NCBI GenBank assembly: GCA_964533645.1
Contig: CAZHMQ010000007.1
Location: 1-42,204 of the forward strand
Source: JABDBK01 sp964533645
Lineage (GTDB): Bacteria; Pseudomonadota; Gammaproteobacteria; DSM-16500
DNA: 42,204 nt
Direction of reading: 5' to 3'
Below, in pieces: positions 18,316 through 25,640 of this stretch (within the stretch, counting starts at the first letter, position 1; each line of letters opens with the position of its first letter). The position numbers and the translations under genes are program-made. Below the pieces are notes generated by a model. It did not search any database. It worked only from the letters and a program-made list of their open reading frames with translations, and was not told the origin of the DNA.

Positions 18316-18407
18316 CTGCCTCGTGACAATTTGTCGAAAAATTGGATGAGAACAAAACATAAAGCGAAAAGTATAAATGTTACTAAGACAAGTATGAGGT
18401 CTTCCAT
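18312..18407 (-). CDS. 31-residue single-span membrane peptide at the head of the kdp operon
   Basis: ATG at 18407 opens a 32-codon frame ending in TGA at 18312. The peptide begins MEDLILVLVTFILFALCF and ends FDKLSRGR: one hydrophobic helix with an acidic N-terminus and a basic C-terminus. AAGGA lies six bases before the ATG, an ideal ribosome site, and the stop codon overlaps the first kdpF ATG as ATGA. These two facts make it a credible gene in the kdp transcript. Small ORFs of this type also precede kdpF in other proteobacteria, as far as I recall, but I know of no defined function. It might be an accessory subunit or a regulator of translation of kdpF. Confidence 0.7.
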   Translation of the reverse strand: MEDLILVLVTFILFALCFVLIQFFDKLSRGR

Positions 18408-18445
18408 AGGACATCCTTACAAAGTCAAACGCTGAGAAATATATT

Positions 18446-18474
18446 ATTCTCCAGTAAAACACTATTATTCGCAA
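18446..18474 (-). promoter_or_regulatory. Candidate kdp promoter
   Basis: Reading the minus strand, TTGCGA (18474-18469), 17 bases and GAGAAT (18451-18446) precede the first small ORF of the kdp operon by about 40 bases. Each hexamer matches four of six consensus positions. A KdpE-type box could not be recognised. Confidence 0.3.
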
Positions 18475-18559
18475 ATCGTTTTATCAGGCTCTTAGGGATG
18501 ACATGCTAAGATCAATGCGTTAATCTAGCTATATTTCTTTAGAATAAGGGAGGTATATG

Positions 18560-19546
18560 ATGAAAAAAATGATTTTATTTTTTGTTTTTCTTGTCTCCAG
18601 CGCATCATTATTTGCGCAACCCATGCGCGAACTTGTTTTTTTTGGCGACAGTCTTACCGATAATGGTAACTTATATAACATAGTTAAGTTTATTCCAAAA
18701 TCACCGCCTTATTATAAAGGACGATTCACTAATGGGCCTGTTTGGGCGGATGACATGAGTGTCTATTACAATGCACAAGCGCAAAATTATGGCGTAGGCG
18801 GGGCAACGGCTGTCCCCCGAAGCATCTTCCACGGTGCTTTACCTTATTTTTTAAAACGTGAAGTGAATCGTTATTTAAAAGCAAAAAGTACGACAGATAA
18901 AAATTCTGTGCTCTATTTATTTTGGATAGGCGCAAATGATTATATGGATGAGCCCAAAAAAGCTGTTGATATCTTGGTTAAAGAGGTGGTTGATGAGATT
19001 GTTTTGCAAATTCAAGTCTTGATTGAACATGGCGGGAAAAATTTTGTCATAATCAATTTGCCAAACCTATCAGAGGCCCCTTTTGCAAAAACAATAAGTC
19101 AAGAGCAGAGGGATAGATTAAAATTACTTAGCCAACTTCATCATGAAAAACTGCTAGGCGCAACCCAACTCTTACAGAAAAATTATCCAGGCTTCCATTT
19201 TATTTATATTGATACCTTGGCTATTTTTAATGATATGCGTATAAACATTCAAAACTATAATCAAAAATACAATAAACATATTGTGAATTTAACAGAAGCA
19301 TGTTGGTTGGGTGGATATACCATAACGCATCCTAATGATGACGTTTCAGAATCTATAAAAAACTCAACCTCGCTTTCTATTGCGCATAACGTTGGCGTGG
19401 CGCAATCGTTAGGAGAAAAACCTTGTAACAATCCCGATGATTATCTGTTTTGGGATGCTGTGCATCCTTCCGTAGTCGTTCATGAAATATTTGCTAGTAT
19501 GATGATAGAAACGATAGAGAATGCATTAGCGCAGGAAGGTCGTTAA
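18560..19546 (+). CDS. Secreted GDSL-type lipase / acyltransferase (SGNH hydrolase)
   Basis: The N-terminus is a signal peptide (MKKMILFFVFLVSSASLFAQ). SGNH blocks follow: FFGDSLTDNGNL with the catalytic Ser (block I), YGVGGATA with Gly (II), WIGANDYM with Asn (III) and FWDAVHPS with Asp and His (V). The two cysteines before block V (EACWLGG and KPCNNP) and the FWDAVHP end resemble the Legionella PlaA/PlaC/PlaD and Vibrio thermolabile haemolysin group, which hydrolyse lysophospholipids or transfer acyl groups to cholesterol. The exact substrate cannot be read from the sequence. ATG 18557 and ATG 18560 are adjacent; AGGGAGG at 18547-18553 is better spaced for 18560. It is transcribed divergently from kdp. 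Confidence 0.9.
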   Translation: MKKMILFFVFLVSSASLFAQPMRELVFFGDSLTDNGNLYNIVKFIPKSPPYYKGRFTNGPVWADDMSVYYNAQAQNYGVGGATAVPRSIFHGALPYFLKREVNRYLKAKSTTDKNSVLYLFWIGANDYMDEPKKAVDILVKEVVDEIVLQIQVLIEHGGKNFVIINLPNLSEAPFAKTISQEQRDRLKLLSQLHHEKLLGATQLLQKNYPGFHFIYIDTLAIFNDMRINIQNYNQKYNKHIVNLTEACWLGGYTITHPNDDVSESIKNSTSLSIAHNVGVAQSLGEKPCNNPDDYLFWDAVHPSVVVHEIFASMMIETIENALAQEGR

Positions 19547-19564
19547 ATTAACGTGAATTCTTAG

Positions 19565-19586
19565 ATAAGCACGATGCTTTTTATCA
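19565..19586 (+). terminator. Weak terminator-like hairpin after the GDSL gene
   Basis: AAGCA, loop CGA and TGCTT are followed by TTT, about 20 bases after the GDSL stop codon. The stem is only five base pairs, with a possible longer GATAA/TTATC extension, so confidence is limited. The remaining sequence up to 19737 is AT-rich and holds no other recognisable feature. Confidence 0.35.
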
Positions 19587-19737
19587 ACAACTTATACCGA
19601 GCTGAGGTTAAATTAAGTAGACGAATTTTTTTAAAGACTGTTATAATGCGCATCCAATAAATTGAAGGAATTTTTTTCGAGAATATTATGTCATCTACTA
19701 GAATATTTAATGCTTTTAAAGCCCGGTAATTAAGGTA

Positions 19738-20820
19738 ATGACAAGCTACCGATGGGCGGTGATAGGTGCAGGTCCTGCAGGTATTGCTGCTGTCGGAAGC
19801 TTGCTTGACCATGGTATTGCTGGACATGAAATTTTATGGATAGATCCCCAATTTACAGCGGGAGATTTTGGATCTCGATGGAAAAACATTCCTAGCAATA
19901 CAAAAGTTCAGTTATTTCTTAAGTTTTTGTATGCCAGTCATGCTTTTTCCTATGCATCATGTGATCAAAATTTTGAACTGAATCATACACCAGCTGAGCG
20001 CACTTGTTCATTATCTTTGATGGCAGAGCCTTTGCAATGGGTAACTCATCAACTCCAAACTAAAGTATCTATCAAAAAAGATTTTGTAGAAAATCTATCT
20101 TTTAAAAATGGCTTATGGAATCTTAAGATAGGTGATAATGCACGTATTCATGCTAATAATGTTATTCTAGCGATAGGTGCCGAACCTAAAACACTTGCTA
20201 TGACTTCCTGCCCTGTTATTCCTTTGCAAGATGCTATGGATTTTGAGGGTATAAAAAAGCATCTTACGCCTGATGATGTCGTAGCAGTATTTGGATCTTC
20301 ACATTCAGCAGTGCTTGCTTTAAAAAACTTGGTCAGTTATTCACCTAAAAAAATAATAAATTTTTATCGTTCGCCACTGATTTATGCCATTTATACCGAT
20401 GAAGGTATTTTGTATGATGATACAGGTCTAAAAGGCAGTGCAGCAGAATGGGCGCGTGAATATTTGCATGACGTTTTGCCTTTCGGTCTTATTCGTGTCG
20501 AATCGAATGATGCTATGATTCAAACCTATTTACCCGAATGTACTAAAGTTGTTTTTGCGGTCGGATTTGAGCGTCGCCATATTGCCATCGAAGGCATGGA
20601 TAATATTCAATACAATCAAAAGACGGGTGTTATTGCTCCTGGTTTATTTGGATTTGGCATAGCATTTCCAGAAGAAAAAATGGATTTATCAGGTGCGAGC
20701 ACACATAGCGTAGGCTTATGGAAGTTTATGTGTTATTTGCAAAGAATTATGCCGATCTGGTTGCAAGCAAAGTCCAACAAATCTGTCATCCCCGAGCCGG
20801 CGGGGATCTCTAAGGGTTAG
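19738..20820 (+). CDS. FAD/NAD(P)-binding oxidoreductase of the pyridine-nucleotide family
   Basis: The FAD-binding dinucleotide motif is at residues 9-15 (IGAGPAG), the ATG-like segment VILAIGAEPK lies in the middle, and a second nucleotide-binding motif appears as VAVFGSSHSA. This two-dinucleotide layout suits a flavoprotein monooxygenase or an NAD(P)H oxidoreductase of the pyr_redox_3 type. I cannot name a substrate. AAGG lies only two to three bases before the ATG, so the start is not secure. The last dozen codons read through a REP-like palindrome and encode VIPEPAGIS, so the natural C-terminus probably once ended earlier, near MPIWLQ. The gene converges with dapB, seven bases away. Confidence 0.85.
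   Translation: MTSYRWAVIGAGPAGIAAVGSLLDHGIAGHEILWIDPQFTAGDFGSRWKNIPSNTKVQLFLKFLYASHAFSYASCDQNFELNHTPAERTCSLSLMAEPLQWVTHQLQTKVSIKKDFVENLSFKNGLWNLKIGDNARIHANNVILAIGAEPKTLAMTSCPVIPLQDAMDFEGIKKHLTPDDVVAVFGSSHSAVLALKNLVSYSPKKIINFYRSPLIYAIYTDEGILYDDTGLKGSAAEWAREYLHDVLPFGLIRVESNDAMIQTYLPECTKVVFAVGFERRHIAIEGMDNIQYNQKTGVIAPGLFGFGIAFPEEKMDLSGASTHSVGLWKFMCYLQRIMPIWLQAKSNKSVIPEPAGISKG
20785..20808. repeat. REP-like palindrome, copy 2, inside the 3' end of a coding region
   Basis: GTCATCCCC and GGGGATCT flank a short GAGCCGGC centre, giving the inverted repeat ATCCCCG / CGGGGAT. It is a compact relative of the element at 9014-9066. It is translated in frame as VIPEPAGI at the C-terminus of the flavoprotein, a peptide pattern often produced when such repeats fall inside genes. 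Confidence 0.7.
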
Positions 20821-20832
20821 TTAACTCTTAGA
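20809..20832. terminator. Hairpin overlapping the stop codons of the convergent flavoprotein and dapB genes
   Basis: TCTAAGGGTTA and TAACTCTTAGA form an inverted repeat with one G-T pair. The innermost bases must stay open as a loop, leaving a stem of eight or nine mostly A-T pairs. It may serve as a weak shared terminator. Confidence 0.35.
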
Positions 20833-21565
20833 TTAGCTCTTCTAAACCATAAACCAATCGATCTAATTCCATTACCTTACTACAAGCTAACAAGACTCCA
20901 GGCATAAAGCACTGTCTGTCTAGGGTGGTATGTTTAATGCTAAGCGTTTCACCAGGCGCGCCAAACATCACTTCTTGATTGGCGATAATTCCGGGTAATC
21001 TAATGGAATGGATGGAGATATTTTCATAATTTGCCCCGCGTGCCCCTGGTAAAGTTTCTTTAGTATGAGGGGGTAAGTGTGGTTTTTCGTTTCTGTTGGA
21101 TGTAATGAGTTCAGCGGTTCGTATGGCTGTTCCTGAAGGGCTGTCTAACTTACCTGCGTGATGAGCTTCTATGATTTCCACTATAGGAAAATGATGGGCA
21201 ATTTCTTTTGCACATTTCATCATTAAAACTGCGCCTAATGAAAAATTAGGAACAATAATGCCGCCTAATTTTAGTTCGGCACAATGTTTTTGTAATAAAG
21301 CAATTTGATTTTTGAGTAATCCACTTGTCCCAATGACAGGGCGTACACCGGCTTCAATGATAATTTGTGTGTTTTTAAAAACACTATCCGCATTAGTAAA
21401 ATCAATGACAACTTGGGGCTTATGATGGCAAATAGCCTTTGTTAGATCATCGTTTTTTCCTGTTTTTGCCACTAAAGTAAAATCCTTGCTATGTTCAGAA
21501 ATAGCTTTGACAGTTTCCTGTCCCATTTTACCTTGCGCACCATTGATTAAAATGCGGATAATCAT
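20828..21565 (-). CDS. dapB: 4-hydroxy-tetrahydrodipicolinate reductase
   Basis: DapB reduces hydroxytetrahydrodipicolinate with NAD(P)H in lysine and diaminopimelate synthesis. The nucleotide-binding loop INGAQGKMGQ is at residues 7-16, the motif VIGTSGL follows, and the active-site block EIIEAHHAGKLDSPSGTA carries the catalytic His and Lys. The protein is 245 residues, slightly shorter than the E. coli enzyme (273) but of normal bacterial size. It starts five bases after the stop of an upstream coiled-coil gene on the same strand, so the two are probably co-transcribed, an unusual partner for dapB. Confidence 0.96.
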   Translation of the reverse strand: MIIRILINGAQGKMGQETVKAISEHSKDFTLVAKTGKNDDLTKAICHHKPQVVIDFTNADSVFKNTQIIIEAGVRPVIGTSGLLKNQIALLQKHCAELKLGGIIVPNFSLGAVLMMKCAKEIAHHFPIVEIIEAHHAGKLDSPSGTAIRTAELITSNRNEKPHLPPHTKETLPGARGANYENISIHSIRLPGIIANQEVMFGAPGETLSIKHTTLDRQCFMPGVLLACSKVMELDRLVYGLEELI

Positions 21566-21569
21566 AGTT

Positions 21570-22289
21570 TTATTTTCTTCTCATTTGACCAGGAAGCAGG
21601 TTTGCAGGCGTGAACATATCCATGTCTCGATCAGCAGTCTCTTGGAAGAGTCTTCCAAATTGAATACCGGGAGGATAGGATTTTTCATTTTCTTCCAAGG
21701 TTTTTGCTTGTTTAAAGACAACTCTTTTTAATTTAACAATCTCACTCTTATGATCAAATAATTCTTTTTCATAGTCAGCTTTTAGTTGCTCAAATGTACG
21801 TTTTGTCTCTTCTAAGCTTAGTTGTAATTTTCCATTTAGCATTTTTTCTTCATTTAGTGTAAGCACAGCTTTGTCGCGTTCTTTATAAAGATTTTCTATT
21901 GAACACAGAGCAGTATCACGCTGGTGAGTGAGCGTTTCAATCATTGTTCGTTGAGTTTGTATGGTAAGGTTATTGTGGGCTTTTACTTTTTCTAATTTTA
22001 ACTGTATTTCTTTTCGAGCGGATTCAGAAGCTTCTAATTTCGTAGTGATTTCAGTGAGATCTCGTTTAGCCTTTTCTTCATTTTGAATTGCCATTTCTAA
22101 AAGTTGCTGTAAATTTTCAAGTTGTGAGTGTTCTAACGCATCTACAACATCAATATTTTGTGATAAATCTTGTAAATCTTCTGGCACAAAGAATTTAGGA
22201 GCTTGTAAATCTGCATGAGTTGTTATGGCATCTTCGCTATCAAGAGAGGATGATGAAATAGTTTGTTCTACAGAGTCTCTGCCTTGCAT
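21570..22289 (-). CDS. Coiled-coil protein of unknown function (239 residues)
   Basis: I do not recognise the family. Residues about 55-205 are a long uninterrupted coiled coil rich in Glu, Lys and Leu (LENLQQLLEMAIQNEEKAKR and on). The N-terminal 50 residues are Ser/Asp-rich and likely disordered. The end PPGIQFGRLFQETADRDMD to GQMRRK is non-helical and could be a binding tail. There is no signal peptide or membrane segment, so it is cytosolic or exported by a dedicated system. It is coupled to dapB downstream (four-base gap) and lies close to a second coiled-coil gene upstream. In Legionellales such proteins are often effector candidates, but nothing here proves it. Confidence 0.75.
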   Translation of the reverse strand: MQGRDSVEQTISSSSLDSEDAITTHADLQAPKFFVPEDLQDLSQNIDVVDALEHSQLENLQQLLEMAIQNEEKAKRDLTEITTKLEASESARKEIQLKLEKVKAHNNLTIQTQRTMIETLTHQRDTALCSIENLYKERDKAVLTLNEEKMLNGKLQLSLEETKRTFEQLKADYEKELFDHKSEIVKLKRVVFKQAKTLEENEKSYPPGIQFGRLFQETADRDMDMFTPANLLPGQMRRK

Positions 22290-22380
22290 GGTCGATATTC
22301 CTTTTATGTTTCGTTAATATGGAGCTAGTGAAAATATTCCTTCATTTTTATCTTTTTTGCAAGCAAGAGTTTAAAGTTTG

Positions 22381-22410
22381 TCGTCACACATTACCCGTAA
22401 TGTGTGACGA
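22381..22410. terminator. Perfect 13-bp hairpin between the two coiled-coil genes
   Basis: TCGTCACACATTA and TAATGTGTGACGA pair perfectly around the loop CCCG, about 22 bases beyond the stop of the 22433-23176 gene. No T-run follows on either strand, so it could be a factor-dependent terminator, an mRNA-protecting hairpin, or a protein-binding palindrome. Confidence 0.5.
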
Positions 22411-22432
22411 ACTCTAGTTCTTGTGTATAGTG

Positions 22433-23176
22433 TCAAAAATCCGCGTACAACTCCCATGGTTCCATAAATAAAGGTTTACGGAACTTTGGTTGTTGATTAG
22501 TATTACTAAATAAAGTCGTGTTATTGTTTGCAATGGCAGGTAATGTATGTGTTGCCATGTCTTTTTTGGTATCTATAAAAGATTTATTTGAGTGTCTTGA
22601 CTTTTTTTCGAGTTCCAAAGCAGATTTTGTTTCTTTATGATCATTTTTTTCTTGAATTAAACGTTCTTCGGCTTGTTGTTTTGCTGACTCAAGTTCAGCT
22701 ATTTTATTAACTAAAATTTCATATTCGCGTTCTTTCTCATTCATTTTTAGTTGGAGATTTTTATATTGTTGTTGGAGTGCAAGCTTTGTTTCTTGTTCTT
22801 CTTGAAGCCCTATAATTTTTTTTCGTAGATTTTCATAATGGGCTTCTTGTTTCAATAAATCGACTTTGAGTGTTGCAATTTCGCTAACTAAGGTATCTTC
22901 TTCTTCCGTAAACTGAGCTTGTTGTTCTTTGGCAATTAATTTTTCTTGTGCGATGGCAGTCGTAAGTAAATGAATTTTTTGATGTAATTCATCGTGTAAT
23001 TGTTCTTTTGTTTCGAGAATTGTTTCAAGTTCTTGTATTCTATCTTTTGCGAGTTGAAGTTTTTTGTCTAATTCTATGTAATCTTGGTAGTGAACTAATC
23101 GTTCGTCCATGGCAAGTTTTTTTTCAGCATTATCGTTTTTTGTTGCGGGAGTTTTACTGCTAAAATAGGATAACAT
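22433..23176 (-). CDS. Coiled-coil protein of unknown function (247 residues)
   Basis: No family is recognised. A coiled coil runs from about residue 20 to residue 200 (LDKKLQLAKDRIQELETIL through LVNKIAELESAKQQAEERL). It is followed by a Ser/Asn-rich linker and a short distinctive tail, FRKPLFMEPWELYADF. The frame opens at a TTG at 23233 that overlaps the stop of the ABC ATPase gene, but the ATG at 23176 has GGGAG eight bases upstream and is preferred. There is no signal peptide. Its layout (coiled coil plus short unique C-terminus) is like that of its neighbour at 21570, though the sequences are not obviously related outside the heptads. Confidence 0.75.
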   Translation of the reverse strand: MLSYFSSKTPATKNDNAEKKLAMDERLVHYQDYIELDKKLQLAKDRIQELETILETKEQLHDELHQKIHLLTTAIAQEKLIAKEQQAQFTEEEDTLVSEIATLKVDLLKQEAHYENLRKKIIGLQEEQETKLALQQQYKNLQLKMNEKEREYEILVNKIAELESAKQQAEERLIQEKNDHKETKSALELEKKSRHSNKSFIDTKKDMATHTLPAIANNNTTLFSNTNQQPKFRKPLFMEPWELYADF

Positions 23177-23229
23177 AATGAGGCTCCCTGTTGTTGAGTT
23201 AATATTCCCTAAGGCTCTTTCTGAGAGTA

Positions 23230-24006
23230 TCAAGTATTGGTCTCATTTTCAAACATTGGCACAAAGTGTTGGCTAACCTTGCTGATAGGGTATTGATAGA
23301 GACGAGAAAGATGGGTCGCATTAAGTATGGTTGATGTAGGTCCCGCTAGAAAATCGCCGTCCTTAAATATCATTAAAATATGGTCACAAAATTGTGCAGC
23401 CAAATTGATATCATGTAAAGACATTATGACACTGATTGATGTTGATTGAGCAAGATTGCTAAAATGCCGTAATATCTTTATTTGATAATAAATATCTAAA
23501 TGATTGGTAGGCTCATCCAATAAATAAAGTCGTGGCGCTTGTGTAAGCAAGGTTGCAAGCGTTAACCGTCGACGCTCTCCGCCTGATAATGTTTTAATTT
23601 TTTGATCGCGTAAGTGGAGCAAATCCATGTCTTTTAGTGATTGGATGGTAATTTCGTTGTCTATAGCGCTTTCGTAGGAAAAAAAATTCAAATGTGGGTA
23701 CCGACCCAAGCTGCATAATTCAAAAACTGTTTGTGGAAACACATCATGAGTCTCTTGGAGTGCAATGCCCATTATTTTTGCTTGTTCACGTTTGGGAATG
23801 CTATTCAAATTTTTTGCAAATAGCTTTATGTTACCTGTGGATTTACGAAAACCCGCGAGGGTATGCAGTAAAGTTGTTTTGCCGCATCCGTTAGATCCTA
23901 GTATTCCCCAGGTTTGGCCAGGAAAAACAGTAAAATTAAGCTGATTGCACAGTATTTTTTCGGCTATGGAAAGCGTAATATTTTCTATTCGTAGCATAGG
24001 GTTCAT
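23230..24006 (-). CDS. ABC transporter ATP-binding protein, iron-siderophore/vitamin B12 (FecE/BtuD) type
   Basis: This is the ATPase of a metal-chelate importer. It has Walker A GSNGCGKTT, the signature LSGGERRRLTLA, Walker B LYLLDEPTNHLD and the switch histidine in MSLHDINLAAQF. The frame opens at 24027, but the ATG at 24006 overlaps the permease stop as ATGA and is the likeliest start (258 residues). It acts with the FecCD permease encoded just upstream. The substrate cannot be assigned: cobalamin, haem or a siderophore are all possible, and no binding protein is encoded nearby. Confidence 0.9.
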   Translation of the reverse strand: MNPMLRIENITLSIAEKILCNQLNFTVFPGQTWGILGSNGCGKTTLLHTLAGFRKSTGNIKLFAKNLNSIPKREQAKIMGIALQETHDVFPQTVFELCSLGRYPHLNFFSYESAIDNEITIQSLKDMDLLHLRDQKIKTLSGGERRRLTLATLLTQAPRLYLLDEPTNHLDIYYQIKILRHFSNLAQSTSISVIMSLHDINLAAQFCDHILMIFKDGDFLAGPTSTILNATHLSRLYQYPISKVSQHFVPMFENETNT

Positions 24007-24974
24007 GTTTTTTTGTTTAGTAACCATAAGAAAACAGGTATTCCTAGAAAAGCCATGACCATGCCAACAGGTAATTGTTGTGGTGCAAAAAAAGATCTAG
24101 AGAATGTATCTGCTAGAGTTAATAGACTCCCGCCAAGTAACACACTGCTCGGTATGAGCCATCGGTGATCATATCCACCTACAAGCCGTAACATATGTGG
24201 CACAATGAGCCCAATGAAACCAATGCAACCGGCTAGCGCCACGGCAGTTGCTGTTAATAATGAGCATAATACATAAAGTTGTTTGTGCAAGCTCGAAAGT
24301 TGTATGCCTAACGATTCAGCTTCTCGATTTCCTCTGGCAAGCACATTAAGTTGTTTGGCAAGACTTTGACCTAAGAGCATGGCAATAAGCATGATTGCGC
24401 TTTCAACGTAAGGTTTATGCGCATAGCTTAAGTCACCTAATAACCAGAACAACATGCTATGTAGCTCTCTATCGGTGCTTATCATGAGGATAAAACTGAT
24501 AAAGGCCGAGAATCCGCTCGTAAGCGCAACGCCGGTGAGTAAAATTTTCTCGGAATCCCAGGAGTGGTATTTCTTAGATAAGGATAATATGATTGCCATG
24601 ACACAAAGGCTGCCTAACCAGGCTGCGCCTGTTAGCCAGTACCCTGCTAGGCCAAAAAATAAACACAACAATGAAGTCACCGCAGCACCTCCTGAAATAC
24701 CGAGGATGTACGGATCAGCTAAAGGATTTCGAAGTAAGATTTGTATGAGGACACCCGACATGGCTAATAATCCTCCGGTGACGAAGGCGCTTAGGGTCCG
24801 TGGTATGCGTAATTCAATAATAATTTGATAAACCGTGGAATTATGGTGTTGGGTGATGGCATCGATGAGCTCAAAAAGACTAATTGAAGTACTGCCTTTT
24901 GCAATAGAAAAAAAAATACTGACTATTGCTAGGATAAGTAATGCCATTAACATGTTAAACTTCGTTTTTATCAT
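24003..24974 (-). CDS. FecCD-family ABC transporter permease
   Basis: This 323-residue inner-membrane protein has the FecCD/BtuC pattern: ELRIPRTLSAFVTGGLLAMSG, then LLRNPLADPYILGISGGAAV, and near the end GCIGFIGLIVPHMLRLVGGYDHR followed by FAPQQLPVGMVMAFLGIPVF. About nine or ten membrane segments are present. Two copies would pair with two ATPase subunits to import a metal chelate or vitamin B12. No substrate-binding protein or TonB receptor is visible in the window, so those parts must be encoded elsewhere. It is divergent from rppH; the 140-base gap between them is AT-rich with no obvious operator. Confidence 0.92.
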   Translation of the reverse strand: MIKTKFNMLMALLILAIVSIFFSIAKGSTSISLFELIDAITQHHNSTVYQIIIELRIPRTLSAFVTGGLLAMSGVLIQILLRNPLADPYILGISGGAAVTSLLCLFFGLAGYWLTGAAWLGSLCVMAIILSLSKKYHSWDSEKILLTGVALTSGFSAFISFILMISTDRELHSMLFWLLGDLSYAHKPYVESAIMLIAMLLGQSLAKQLNVLARGNREAESLGIQLSSLHKQLYVLCSLLTATAVALAGCIGFIGLIVPHMLRLVGGYDHRWLIPSSVLLGGSLLTLADTFSRSFFAPQQLPVGMVMAFLGIPVFLWLLNKKT

Positions 24975-25115
24975 AAAAATATGTTTGCTGATTCTTGCAT
25001 ATTTTGAAAAAATGCATGATAGCTTATTTTTAATAAAATTTAACGCTTTCTCAGTGTCATTGTGAGGTTAGCGAAAATGTATTCAATAAATTTCAGTATT
25101 TCGGGTGGTTCTTAA

Positions 25116-25610
25116 GTGATTGATGAAAATGGTTTCAGGCATGGGGTGGGTATTATATTGGTCAATGCCAAGCGCCAAGTCTTTTTGGCGAAGCGAGTGG
25201 GTAAGCTTGCTTGGCAATTTCCTCAAGGCGGAATACAAGAGAATGAGACTCCGGAAGAGGCTATGTTTAGGGAGTTAAATGAAGAAGTTGGGCTCAATAT
25301 TGAAGATGTCAAAATATTATCTGTCACTCGACGATGGTTGCGTTATCGTCTACCAAAAAGATTGGTGCGACATCATTCAACACCTGTTTGTATTGGCCAA
25401 AAACAGAAATGGTTTTTATTACAATTAGTGAGCAGTGAGTCTAATATTAATTTGGCAGCAACGGATAACCCTGAATTTGACTCTTGGGCGTGGGTATCTT
25501 ATTGGTATCCTTTGACTCAAGTGGTTGCCTTTAAGCGGAGAGTCTATAGTTTAGCAATGAAAGAATTTGCACGCATCGTTTTGTCGAAACGTTTTTGGGA
25601 ATATCAATAA
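25116..25610 (+). CDS. rppH: RNA 5' pyrophosphohydrolase
   Basis: RppH removes pyrophosphate from triphosphorylated mRNA 5' ends and so starts RNase E decay. The Nudix box lies at residues 38-60 (GGIQENETPEEAMFRELNEE followed by VGL), and the typical N-terminus MIDENGFRHGVGIILVN is present. The start is GTG at 25116, supported by GGGTGG about eight bases upstream and by the family's conserved N-terminus. The 164-residue length is normal. It is followed by ptsP, as in E. coli (rppH-ptsP-lgt-thyA). Confidence 0.95.
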   Translation: MIDENGFRHGVGIILVNAKRQVFLAKRVGKLAWQFPQGGIQENETPEEAMFRELNEEVGLNIEDVKILSVTRRWLRYRLPKRLVRHHSTPVCIGQKQKWFLLQLVSSESNINLAATDNPEFDSWAWVSYWYPLTQVVAFKRRVYSLAMKEFARIVLSKRFWEYQ

Positions 25611-25640
25611 GATAAAAATAGACCCTAGAGTGAGGTATCC

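Noticed and set aside
18226..18474. 82-codon minus-strand ORF upstream of kdpA
   Set aside because: Only its last 28-29 codons are a real gene (kdpF). The upstream part is out of frame with a better-supported small ORF that has a ribosome site and overlaps the kdpF start.
19688..19729. 13-codon ORF upstream of the flavoprotein gene, possible leader peptide
   Set aside because: No good ribosome site, no attenuator structure and no run of regulatory codons; chance is the simplest explanation.
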